Positions 1 to 5,021 of a DNA stretch of 10,326 nucleotides are shown here, piece by piece. Under the pieces are notes generated by a model that did not search any database, had not been told where the DNA came from, and saw only the letters and a program-made list of their open reading frames with translations. Made by a program: the position numbers and the translations under genes. Each line of letters starts with the position of its first letter. Within the stretch, counting starts at the first letter, position 1. This stretch comes from CAG-791 sp045113775 (GTDB taxonomy: Bacteria; Bacillota; Clostridia; Lachnospirales; Lachnospiraceae): assembly GCA_045113775.1 (NCBI GenBank), contig JBGUJH010000154.1, forward strand, positions 1-10,326, read 5' to 3'.

Positions 1-79
1 CTTGCTGTTCAGCTATGTACTTCGTCGTTGCCTACGCGTACTCGGGACTTGCACCCGTTAGAGCGCGCCCATGGCGCGC
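1..79 (-). mobile_element. 5' end of a group II intron (class C-like), truncated by the window edge
   Basis: Read on the minus strand from 79 leftward, the sequence begins GCGCGCC-AT-GGGCGCGC, then TCTAACGGGTGCAAGTCCCG, then a GGCA...GAAGTA...TAGC...CAGCAAG series. This matches, from memory, the first 80 or so nucleotides of bacterial group II introns such as the class C Oceanobacillus iheyensis intron: a short hairpin, a YCTA link, a GGGTG-x-AAGTCCC hairpin and then the start of domain I. The first hairpin is a perfect 7-bp stem (63-69 with 73-79). The usual 5' GUGYG appears here as GCGCG; the changed second base stays paired, because its partner is G instead of A. The rest of the ribozyme and any maturase gene would lie beyond position 1. 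The junction is set at 79/80, just after the T-rich tail of the terminator hairpin at 86-131, which is the kind of site class C introns choose. Class assignment and exact boundary are inference. Confidence 0.72.
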
Positions 80-81
80 AA

Positions 82-131
82 ACAAAATCTGCATACGGGA
101 AAAGCATCACTGCTCTTCTCGTATGCAGATT
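82..131 (-). terminator. Intrinsic terminator of the RpiB-like gene; intron insertion site
   Basis: A long hairpin is seen: arms 86-106 and 111-131 (21 pairs with one mismatch and one G-U pair on the minus strand). The four-base loop reads GTGA on the minus strand, a GNRA-type tetraloop. On the minus strand the stem is followed by TTGTTT, giving a T-rich stretch from the end of the stem. It begins 43 bases after the isomerase stop codon. The group II intron starts immediately after the T stretch. Confidence 0.75.
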
Positions 132-174
132 ATGGTTATCACCTATCCGGCGCTGCTGCACACCCGTCTAAATA

Positions 175-813
175 TCAGCCGATAATGTCCTTAACAATAG
201 CCTTCAGGCTCTCATTTGTCGCATCAGCAAAGAAATACTCTTTGAAGTTCTTGCCTGCAAATGCGCCCTTTACGAGTTCCTGATCCAGAGCGGGAAGGAT
301 CTCTTCCATGGTCTTGTAAGTCACAAGCTTGACCTGGTCAAGGATCTTCTTATTTCTCTGCTCCGGAACTGCTCTCTCCTTGGGATATCCGCCGCCGGAG
401 GGCTCGCAGAAAAGCTTCTCGAAGATGTACTCGAGATTGAGGTCTCCGCCCCAGCCAAAACCGAGAGCGAAAGGAAGGGAGATCGCATTGCCGTCGTTGA
501 TCTGAGCGAATGTATAAGCGTCCAGAGGAGTTGCGACATGTCCGCAGATCACGCCGGGGAAGCTGTTGAGTGCCAGCATAGCGCCTTCGCCTGTTCCGCA
601 GCCGGTGATGACGTAGTCGCATGCGCCTGCGTTCAGCAGTGTAGCTGCAAGGATACCGTTCTGCACATATGTGAGCTGTGCCTCGTCGTCAGCTGCATAC
701 ATGCCATAGTTGCGGACTTCGAAGCCCATGGGTTCCACGACCTTGCGCAGAGCCTTCTCAATGATACTGTTCTTAGCCGCCTGGCTGTTCTCGTTGATCA
801 GTGCAATTCTCAT
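175..813 (-). CDS. RpiB/LacA/LacB-family sugar-phosphate isomerase
   Basis: A 212-residue cytosolic protein of the RpiB/LacA/LacB fold, whose members interconvert aldose and ketose phosphates (ribose 5-phosphate/ribulose 5-phosphate, or galactose 6-phosphate/tagatose 6-phosphate). The family's catalytic loop is seen as ITGCGTGEGAML around residues 69-80, with the presumed catalytic Cys72 and the GTG phosphate loop. The usual N-terminal (S)DHAG-type motif is absent; residues 7-14 read NENSQAAK. At 212 residues it is longer than classical RpiB or LacA/B (about 140-170), the extra length being C-terminal after about residue 145 (GYPKERAVPEQRNKK). These features mark a distinct subfamily, so the substrate cannot be read from homology. 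The start ATG has AAGGAG (minus strand, 822-827) eight bases upstream. The gene ends in its own terminator. A transporter gene lies 261 bases upstream and a tkt-rpe operon beyond that. Fold assignment is secure; substrate is not. Confidence 0.88.
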   Translation of the reverse strand: MRIALINENSQAAKNSIIEKALRKVVEPMGFEVRNYGMYAADDEAQLTYVQNGILAATLLNAGACDYVITGCGTGEGAMLALNSFPGVICGHVATPLDAYTFAQINDGNAISLPFALGFGWGGDLNLEYIFEKLFCEPSGGGYPKERAVPEQRNKKILDQVKLVTYKTMEEILPALDQELVKGAFAGKNFKEYFFADATNESLKAIVKDIIG

Positions 814-1074
814 TTTGTTTTCTCCTTATATAATTATAGATAGCTTTAATTGTTAACTTGGTTATACCTCATCTTACCATTGCGGCATTTAGCGCTTCCA
901 TGCACGTTTTCACGACAAATATGGACAAAGAAGACTTTTGATGTTTCTCAGCCTGAAGCCGCCGGTCCGGTATGCCTGAAGTCGCCGATCCGGTATGCCG
1001 GAAGACGCCTTCACAGCTCCCGATAACAGCCTCAGACTTCCGGGACTGCCAGACTTTCGGCGCTGCTCCGCGGA
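814..1074. other. Intergenic gap between transporter and isomerase genes
   Basis: No gene is credible in these 261 bases. The gap holds the tandem repeat, a shorter imperfect 17-bp-period repeat (CAGACTTYCGG at 1033 and 1050) and, near the isomerase start, an AT-rich stretch with TATAAT on the minus strand (833-838). That hexamer is too close to the ribosome site to be a normal -10 element. I found no clear hairpin plus T-tract terminator for the transporter gene here, so read-through into the isomerase gene is possible. Confidence 0.5.
952..1009. repeat. 23-bp tandem repeat, about 2.5 copies
   Basis: Unit 1 (952-974) and unit 2 (975-997) are identical except at two positions; both start CCTGAAG and end TCCGGTATG. 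A partial, more diverged third copy follows (998-1009). The CCGGTATGCCGG stretch at 990-1001 is also a small inverted repeat. The repeat lies in the non-coding gap downstream of the EamA-type gene and upstream of the RpiB-like gene. Function unknown; slippage is the simplest origin. Confidence 0.8.
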
Positions 1075-1977
1075 TCACTCCCCTCGAATCTGAACCAGCA
1101 CGATCGCCGCAAACATGATCGCGCATCCCAGAAGTTCCCTGGAGGTCATCCGCTCTCCCAGAAGGAGCGCCCCTGCGATCACCGCGAACACCGACTCCAG
1201 ACTCATCAAAAGAGAGGCGACCGTGGGATCTGTGAACTTCTGCGCGATGATCTGCAGCGTGTAGCCGATGCCGCCTGAGACAATGCCGCAATAGAGGATC
1301 GGGATTGCGGCTGACACTATTTTGGCCATGCTCGGCTGCTCCAGGATCAATGCCGCCACGGCAGAGATCACAGTGCAGGAGGCGAATTGGATCGCAGAGA
1401 TCCTGATAGGATTGCCCAGTTTCACAAAATGGTCGCAGCACAATATATGGCCGCTGAAAAGCACGGCGCAGATGCAGACCAGGGTATCTCCCCGCCCCAG
1501 GGAAAACCCTTCTGTCATGCACAGCAGATACATTCCCACTACACCGAGCAGGACCGCCAGCCAGACGATCCAGGAGTTCCTCTTTTTGAAGAAAACGAAA
1601 TTGATCACCGGCACGAGGAGCATGTACATGGCCGTGATAAAGCCTGCTTTTCCTGCTGTCGTGTAGACAACGCCCATCTGCTGAAAAATACTGGCCGCAG
1701 CCAGGAAAGTGCCGCAGCAGATACCACCGATGATCGTATTCTTCCGGTACTCGGCACACTCCTTGACCGTGTACGAGGCCAGCTTTTCCTTCTCCGATGC
1801 AATGGGCATCGCGGAAACAGCTCCGACGGCCACGGCCGCCAGCGCCATTCTCGCCGCGTTGAATGTGATCGGTCCGATGCTCTCCATGCCGACGCGCTGA
1901 AAGACAAAAGCTGTTCCCCAAATCATGGCTGTCAGCATCAGAAGCGCGTTGCCGAGCATTCTCTTGTTGTTACTCAT
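1075..1977 (-). CDS. EamA-family (DMT superfamily) transporter
   Basis: A 300-residue integral membrane protein with the two-repeat, ten-helix layout of the EamA/drug-metabolite transporter superfamily. Seen: an N-terminal helix with the family-typical ALLMLTAMIWGTAFVFQRVG (about residues 11-30), and the end of the first repeat, GKAGFITAMYMLLVPVINFV. The second repeat follows, with GGIGYTLQIIAQKFTDPTVA, then SLLMSLESVFAVIAGALLLG and a final helix ending IVLVQIRGE. These proteins move metabolites or toxic compounds; the substrate cannot be predicted. I chose the ATG at 1977, not the in-frame ATG at 2034. AAGGA lies 11 bases before 1977, and an extended -10 promoter (2023-2031) falls between the two candidates, so 2034 would lie upstream of transcription. 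The gene is probably a single transcript, since the tkt-rpe operon upstream is closed by a strong terminator. Confidence 0.9.
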   Translation of the reverse strand: MSNNKRMLGNALLMLTAMIWGTAFVFQRVGMESIGPITFNAARMALAAVAVGAVSAMPIASEKEKLASYTVKECAEYRKNTIIGGICCGTFLAAASIFQQMGVVYTTAGKAGFITAMYMLLVPVINFVFFKKRNSWIVWLAVLLGVVGMYLLCMTEGFSLGRGDTLVCICAVLFSGHILCCDHFVKLGNPIRISAIQFASCTVISAVAALILEQPSMAKIVSAAIPILYCGIVSGGIGYTLQIIAQKFTDPTVASLLMSLESVFAVIAGALLLGERMTSRELLGCAIMFAAIVLVQIRGE

Positions 1978-2022
1978 TCTATGATAGTTCCTTACTCGGT
2001 CCGGATACATGTTACTCTGAAG

Positions 2023-2031
2023 ATTGTACCA
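2023..2031 (-). promoter_or_regulatory. Extended -10 promoter for the EamA-type gene
   Basis: On the minus strand TGG-TACAAT gives an extended -10 element about 45 bases upstream of the chosen ATG. No good -35 hexamer is seen; the position falls in the T-rich tail of the preceding terminator. The site supports the ATG at 1977 over the one at 2034. Confidence 0.5.
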
Positions 2032-2042
2032 CATCTCTCCAG

Positions 2043-2083
2043 CGAAAAACTCCGAAAAACCAACGTAAAGGTTTTTCGGAGTT
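2043..2083 (-). terminator. Intrinsic terminator of the tkt-rpe operon
   Basis: Perfect 14-bp stem (2048-2061 with 2070-2083), 8-base loop, followed on the minus strand by TTT so that the tail reads GTTTTTCGC. It lies 27 bases beyond the rpe stop codon. On the plus strand no T-tract follows, so it acts in the rpe direction. Confidence 0.88.
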
Positions 2084-2110
2084 CTTGCCGCTCGTCCTAT
2101 ATGTATGATC

Positions 2111-2854
2111 TTATTCTCCCAGCAGCTTCATAAAAGCTCTGGTCTGTCCCAGCACGTCTTTGCCGTAAACTGCGCTTCCGGCCACGATCAGGTTCGCGCC
2201 GGCTTCCAGTACGACATGCACGTTGTCAGTCTTGATGCCGCCGTCCACTTCGATCTGAAGCGAAGGATTGACCTTCTCTGCTTCTTCGCGGAGTCTGCGG
2301 ATGCGCTCTGTGGAAGCGGGGATATACTTCTGACCGCCAAAACCGGGCTCCACCGTCATGACAAGGACCAGATCCAGGTCGCCCAGAATCGGGAACAGCA
2401 CTTCCACCGGTGTTTTAGGTTTGATCGAAATGCCCGCCTTGCATCCCAGTGCATGGATCTTGTCGATCAGGGCCTTTGCCGCCGCTGACGCATCTTCCGG
2501 AGTCTTTCCGTCCTGATCAAGTTCTGCAGCATAAGGGGCATCAGAGTATTCCGCGTTGCCGCCGGGCATTACTTCGTAGTGGAAGGTTATGCTGTCCGCG
2601 CCTGCCTCTGCGAACGCTTCAAAGTGCCTCTCCGGATTCGTCACCATAAGATGTACATCCAGCACCTGGTCCGTAAAAGGACGGATGCAGCGCAGGATCG
2701 GCTCTCCGAAGGAAATCTCCGGTACGAAATGTCCGTCCATTACATCGAAGTGTACATATGCTGCCCCGCCTTCCCTGGTCTGAAGGATCTGTTCCTGAAG
2801 TTTACCAAAATCCGCAGACAAAATAGAGGGTGCCAGTTCGTTCTTCAAATTCAT
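2111..2854 (-). CDS. rpe: Ribulose-phosphate 3-epimerase
   Basis: Interconverts ribulose 5-phosphate and xylulose 5-phosphate in the cytosolic pentose phosphate pathway, on a metal-dependent TIM barrel. Seen in 247 residues: LAPSILSADF (8-16), the metal/catalytic strand VHFDVMDGHFVP with His35 and Asp37, DVHLMV with His68, ISIKPKTP (142-149), VMTVEPGFGGQ (165-175), IEVDGGI with the second catalytic Asp204, and ANLIVAGSAVY near the end. The protein is about 25 residues longer than the usual 215-225. The extra length sits after the ITFHYE strand (about 95-120, rich in small and acidic residues), between barrel strands and away from the catalytic residues. The start has AGAGGAA seven bases upstream. 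It is the last gene of the tkt operon, 86 bases after the transketolase stop. That spacer carries a duplicated transketolase 3' end and alternative hairpins. The family assignment is firm. Confidence 0.96.
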   Translation of the reverse strand: MNLKNELAPSILSADFGKLQEQILQTREGGAAYVHFDVMDGHFVPEISFGEPILRCIRPFTDQVLDVHLMVTNPERHFEAFAEAGADSITFHYEVMPGGNAEYSDAPYAAELDQDGKTPEDASAAAKALIDKIHALGCKAGISIKPKTPVEVLFPILGDLDLVLVMTVEPGFGGQKYIPASTERIRRLREEAEKVNPSLQIEVDGGIKTDNVHVVLEAGANLIVAGSAVYGKDVLGQTRAFMKLLGE

Positions 2855-2873
2855 ATCATTTCCTCTTTTTTTG

Positions 2874-2907
2874 TGATCAGCAGCCTTCTACAAACGCTTT
2901 GACTTGT
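2874..2907 (-). pseudogene. Duplicated copy of the transketolase C-terminal 3' end (relic)
   Basis: This 34-base stretch matches the true gene end at 2938-2971 at 32 of 34 positions. Read in the same frame it would encode Q-V-K-A-F-V-E-G-C followed by TGA, identical to the real C-terminus. Both differences (CAA for CAG, GAA for GAG) are third-position and synonymous. Similarity stops sharply on both sides, and there is no upstream coding sequence. It is either a local duplication or the remnant of a second transketolase gene end. Confidence 0.75.
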
Positions 2908-2960
2908 GAACATGTCCGTTTGTAAGGCGCTGATCTCTGATCAGCAGCCCTCTACAAACG
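2875..2960 (-). promoter_or_regulatory. Competing hairpins between the transketolase stop and rpe
   Basis: A 19-base segment at 2917-2935 is an inverted copy of the shared part of the two direct repeats. In the minus-strand transcript it can pair with the gene end (2939-2960, loop of 3 bases, TGA inside the stem) or with the downstream copy (2875-2896, 20-base loop; segments of 7+5+7 bp separated by bulges). The two pairings exclude each other. The downstream arm ends about seven bases before the rpe ribosome site. No T-tract follows either hairpin, so neither looks like a terminator. A role in mRNA stability or translation coupling is only inference. Confidence 0.55.
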
Positions 2961-3885
2961 CTTTGACCTGTTTGTAGACTCCTTCCCCATCCAGCATATA
3001 CTTATGAAGCAGCACTTCCGCAGACGCGGATTCTCCGAATACGTCGCGGACGCCGATCCTGTACATCTTAGTAGGGCATTTCTCGGACAGGCACTCTGCC
3101 ACCGCGCTGCCAAGAGCGCCGATGATGCTATGCTCTTCCGCAGTGACTACTTTGCCGGTCTTGGAAGCAGTCTTTACGATCAAATCCTCGTCAAGAGGCT
3201 TGATAGTGCAGATGTTGACGACTTCCGCATCGATCCCGTCCTTCGCGAGCATTTCGGCCGCCTCGAGCGCAGATGCGACACAAAGACCGTTGGCGATGAT
3301 GCTCACGTCTTTGCCTTCGCGAATGACACTGCCCTTGCCGATCTGGAAATCATAATCCTCGTCGAAGACTACCGGCACTGCCGCACGGCCAAAACGGATA
3401 TAGACGGGTCCGTCGTGCTTAACAGCCGCTCTGACGGCTTTTCTGGCCTCTGTATCATCTGCAGGGCACATGACGACCATACCGGGGATTTCGCGCATGA
3501 GCGCAAGGTCCTCCAGGCACTGGTGGGAGGCTCCGTCCTCACCTACGGTGATTCCGGCGTGCGTCGCGCCGATCTTTACGTTCAGGTGCGGGTACCCGAT
3601 CGAATTGCGGACCTGCTCATAGGCACGGCCTGCCGCGAACATTGCAAAAGAACTGGCAAACGGCACCATACCGGCTGCCGCCAGGCCTGCAGCAATGCTC
3701 ATCATATTTCCTTCCGCGATACCGCAGTCGAAATGTCTGTCCGGATAAGCCTTTCCAAATACGCCCGTCTTGGTCGAACCTGCAAGGTCTGCGTCCAGAA
3801 CTACAAGGTTAGGCATCTCCGCGCCCAGTTCCAAAAGTGTCTTTCCATATGATTCGCGTGTAGCGATCTTCTTCACTTCGCTCAT
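2941..3885 (-). CDS. Transketolase, C-terminal subunit
   Basis: The second half of a split transketolase, which moves two-carbon ketol units between sugar phosphates in the pentose phosphate pathway using thiamine diphosphate. The 314 residues contain the pyrimidine-binding domain (about 5-170), with LDADLAGSTKTG at 30-41 and GIAEGNMMSIAAGLA at 55-69; Glu58 is the residue that activates the cofactor. ATHAGITVGEDGASHQ and YIRFGR follow. The C-terminal domain (about 185-305) has SIIANG, VVTAEEHSIIGALGSAVAE and the IGVRDVFGESASAE segment. Length fits the Firmicute/archaeal two-gene form. The ATG overlaps the stop of the N-terminal half by four bases (ATGA), with GGTGAGG as ribosome site inside that gene, so the two halves should be translationally coupled and made in equal amounts. 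Some related halves act on other substrates (for example DXP-synthase-like or apulose enzymes), but the rpe neighbour favours transketolase. Confidence 0.94.
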   Translation of the reverse strand: MSEVKKIATRESYGKTLLELGAEMPNLVVLDADLAGSTKTGVFGKAYPDRHFDCGIAEGNMMSIAAGLAAAGMVPFASSFAMFAAGRAYEQVRNSIGYPHLNVKIGATHAGITVGEDGASHQCLEDLALMREIPGMVVMCPADDTEARKAVRAAVKHDGPVYIRFGRAAVPVVFDEDYDFQIGKGSVIREGKDVSIIANGLCVASALEAAEMLAKDGIDAEVVNICTIKPLDEDLIVKTASKTGKVVTAEEHSIIGALGSAVAECLSEKCPTKMYRIGVRDVFGESASAEVLLHKYMLDGEGVYKQVKAFVEGC

Positions 3886-4712
3886 AATGCCTCACCAATC
3901 CTTTCCAGATCTGCCATGGCGATCTCGTACTGCTGCGCGTTCGGTGCCTTGCCGTGCCAGTCGGCAACATTTTCCATGAAGGATACGCCCTTGCCCTTGA
4001 CCGTCTTGCAGATGATCGCGGTGGGCACTCCTTTGACAGTCCTGGCCTCAGCAAAGGCCGCTGCCAGCTGCTCAAAATCATGGCCGTCCTCGACATTGAT
4101 CACATGGAAATTAAAGGCCTCGAACTTCTTGTCGATCGGATATGGATTGTTGACGTCCGCGATGTTTCCGTCAATCTGCAGACCGTTGTTGTCGACGATC
4201 ACACAGAGATTGTCAAGCTTTTTGGCTCCCGCGAACATGGCAGCCTCCCAGACCTGGCCTTCCTCGATCTCGCCGTCTCCGAGCAGTGTGTAGACGCGGT
4301 AGTCTTTCTTTTGCACCTTCGCCGCCAGCGCCATGCCGACTGCGCAGGAGATTCCCTGTCCCAGAGAGCCCGTGCTCATGTCGATTCCGGGCAGAAATCT
4401 CATGGACGGATGTCCCTGAAGACGTGATCCGAGATGACGGAAAGTCTTGCACTCTTCTCTGTCAAAATATCCCTTCTCAGCCATCACTCCGTAAAGGCCG
4501 GGGCATGTGTGGCCCTTGGATAAGACAAAACGATCCCTGTCGGGATCATCAGGCCTGGCGGGATCGACGTTCATCTCCTCCATATAGAGATAAGTAAAGA
4601 TCTCCGCCGCCGACAGAGATCCTCCCGGATGCCCCGCCTTGGCGTAGTAAACCTCGGTAATGATATTCTTCCTTACCTGGTTGGCTGTTTTTTTCAGTTC
4701 CTGTACGTTCAT
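3882..4712 (-). CDS. Transketolase, N-terminal subunit
   Basis: The thiamine-diphosphate-binding half of split transketolase, 276 residues from the ATG at 4712. Seen: KAGHPGGSLSAAEI with His28, LSKGHTCPGLY with His68, LQGHPS with His101, STGSLGQGI (113-121) and the cofactor/metal motif LLGDGEIEEGQ (143-153) ending at DNNGLQIDG (174-182). These are the positions expected for diphosphate and magnesium binding. I chose 4712 because GGGAGG lies about seven bases upstream and family members begin a few residues before the KxIxxxxYxAxxGHPGGS segment. The frame stays open to an ATG at 4781, which would add 23 residues unlike the family. That ATG overlaps the stop of a possible upstream leader ORF, so a minor longer form cannot be excluded. 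First gene of an operon with the C-terminal half and rpe; promoter at 4845-4873. Confidence 0.94.
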   Translation of the reverse strand: MNVQELKKTANQVRKNIITEVYYAKAGHPGGSLSAAEIFTYLYMEEMNVDPARPDDPDRDRFVLSKGHTCPGLYGVMAEKGYFDREECKTFRHLGSRLQGHPSMRFLPGIDMSTGSLGQGISCAVGMALAAKVQKKDYRVYTLLGDGEIEEGQVWEAAMFAGAKKLDNLCVIVDNNGLQIDGNIADVNNPYPIDKKFEAFNFHVINVEDGHDFEQLAAAFAEARTVKGVPTAIICKTVKGKGVSFMENVADWHGKAPNAQQYEIAMADLERIGEAL

Positions 4713-4838
4713 TTGGCACCTCCCTGGCCATTGAAGCATTTGCTCCATGCTTTCCGTAATAATGCTTGTATTGGAGCTCATGGAGTACAGGAGTGTCGGA
4801 TGAGCATTCCACTCCTTGCTGTTTTTATGTGTTTCCCT
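4713..4838 (-). promoter_or_regulatory. Structured 5' leader of the tkt-rpe operon
   Basis: From the predicted start of transcription near 4838 the leader runs about 125 nt to the tkt ATG. It contains a small hairpin that would hide a ribosome site (4790-4795 with 4810-4815). It also has two interleaved 7-base inverted repeats: 4779-4785 pairs with 4743-4749, and 4761-4767 pairs with 4734-4740. The order a-c-b-d is that of a pseudoknot. A TGGC/GCCA pair brackets the tkt ribosome site itself. No known riboswitch class is recognised. Regulation is inferred from layout only. Confidence 0.4.
4778..4807 (-). CDS. Possible leader peptide upstream of transketolase (9 residues)
   Basis: ATG at 4807 with AAGGAG four bases upstream opens a nine-codon frame, MLIRHSCTP, ending in TGA. 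The stop overlaps an ATG (4781) that is in frame with transketolase, in an ATGA arrangement typical of coupled genes. The ribosome site lies in a 6-bp hairpin. No run of one amino acid suggests classical attenuation. The frame is very short and could be chance. Confidence 0.3.
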   Translation of the reverse strand: MLIRHSCTP

Positions 4839-4844
4839 TTCGAT

Positions 4845-4873
4845 ATTATAACTTTAATAGCTCTGACTGTCAT
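4845..4873 (-). promoter_or_regulatory. Sigma-A-type promoter of the tkt-rpe operon
   Basis: On the minus strand: -35 ATGACA (4868-4873, five of six consensus), 17-base spacer, -10 TATAAT (4845-4850, perfect). Predicted transcription start near 4838. Confidence 0.82.
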
Positions 4874-4888
4874 TTGCCATCGCACAAT

Positions 4889-5010
4889 TTGCTCACCTTT
4901 GTGAAAGTTCAGCAAGCAGACCGATCGAACAGGGATCCTCATTGTAAATAACAGACAAGTATTTATTGCTTTTTACGTAAAATGCTCTATTTTTACCGAT
5001 ATAGCGGTAA
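4889..5010. promoter_or_regulatory. Cluster of dyad sites upstream of the tkt promoter
   Basis: Three inverted repeats lie in the gap between the dnaJ stop and the tkt -35 element. First, a 27-bp imperfect dyad at 4889-4915 (ends TTGCT and AGCAA, inner CTTT/AAAG), starting about 16 bases upstream of the -35. Second, the perfect 12-bp palindrome TTTTACGTAAAA at 4971-4982. Third, an 18-bp near-palindrome at 4993-5010 (TTACCG, six bases, CGGTAA). The last could also be a weak hairpin at the dnaJ 3' end, but no T-tract follows it on the minus strand. The regulator is unknown. Confidence 0.4.
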
Positions 5011-5021
5011 TTTGTTCCCCA

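Noticed and set aside
833..838. TATAAT as -10 of the RpiB-like gene
   Set aside because: It would put the transcription start within the ribosome site, and no -35 lies at the right distance.
952..1009. CRISPR array
   Set aside because: Units abut without spacers, there are fewer than three copies, and no cas genes are present.
869..1921. Long minus-strand open frame (350 codons) overlapping the transporter gene
   Set aside because: It is an out-of-frame shadow of the EamA-type gene: rich in Arg, His and Gly, without domain motifs or a ribosome site, while the overlapping frame has clear membrane helices and a good start.
3004..3852. Plus-strand open frame antisense to the transketolase C-terminal half
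   Set aside because: Composition is that of an antisense shadow; the minus-strand frame has all transketolase motifs.
4549..4812. GTG-started minus-strand frame covering the tkt leader
   Set aside because: Its start codon falls inside the ribosome site of the short leader ORF, and most of it overlaps transketolase out of frame.
4993..5010. Terminator of the dnaJ-like gene
   Set aside because: The short 6-bp stem is followed on the minus strand by A residues, not T; treated as a possible regulatory dyad instead.
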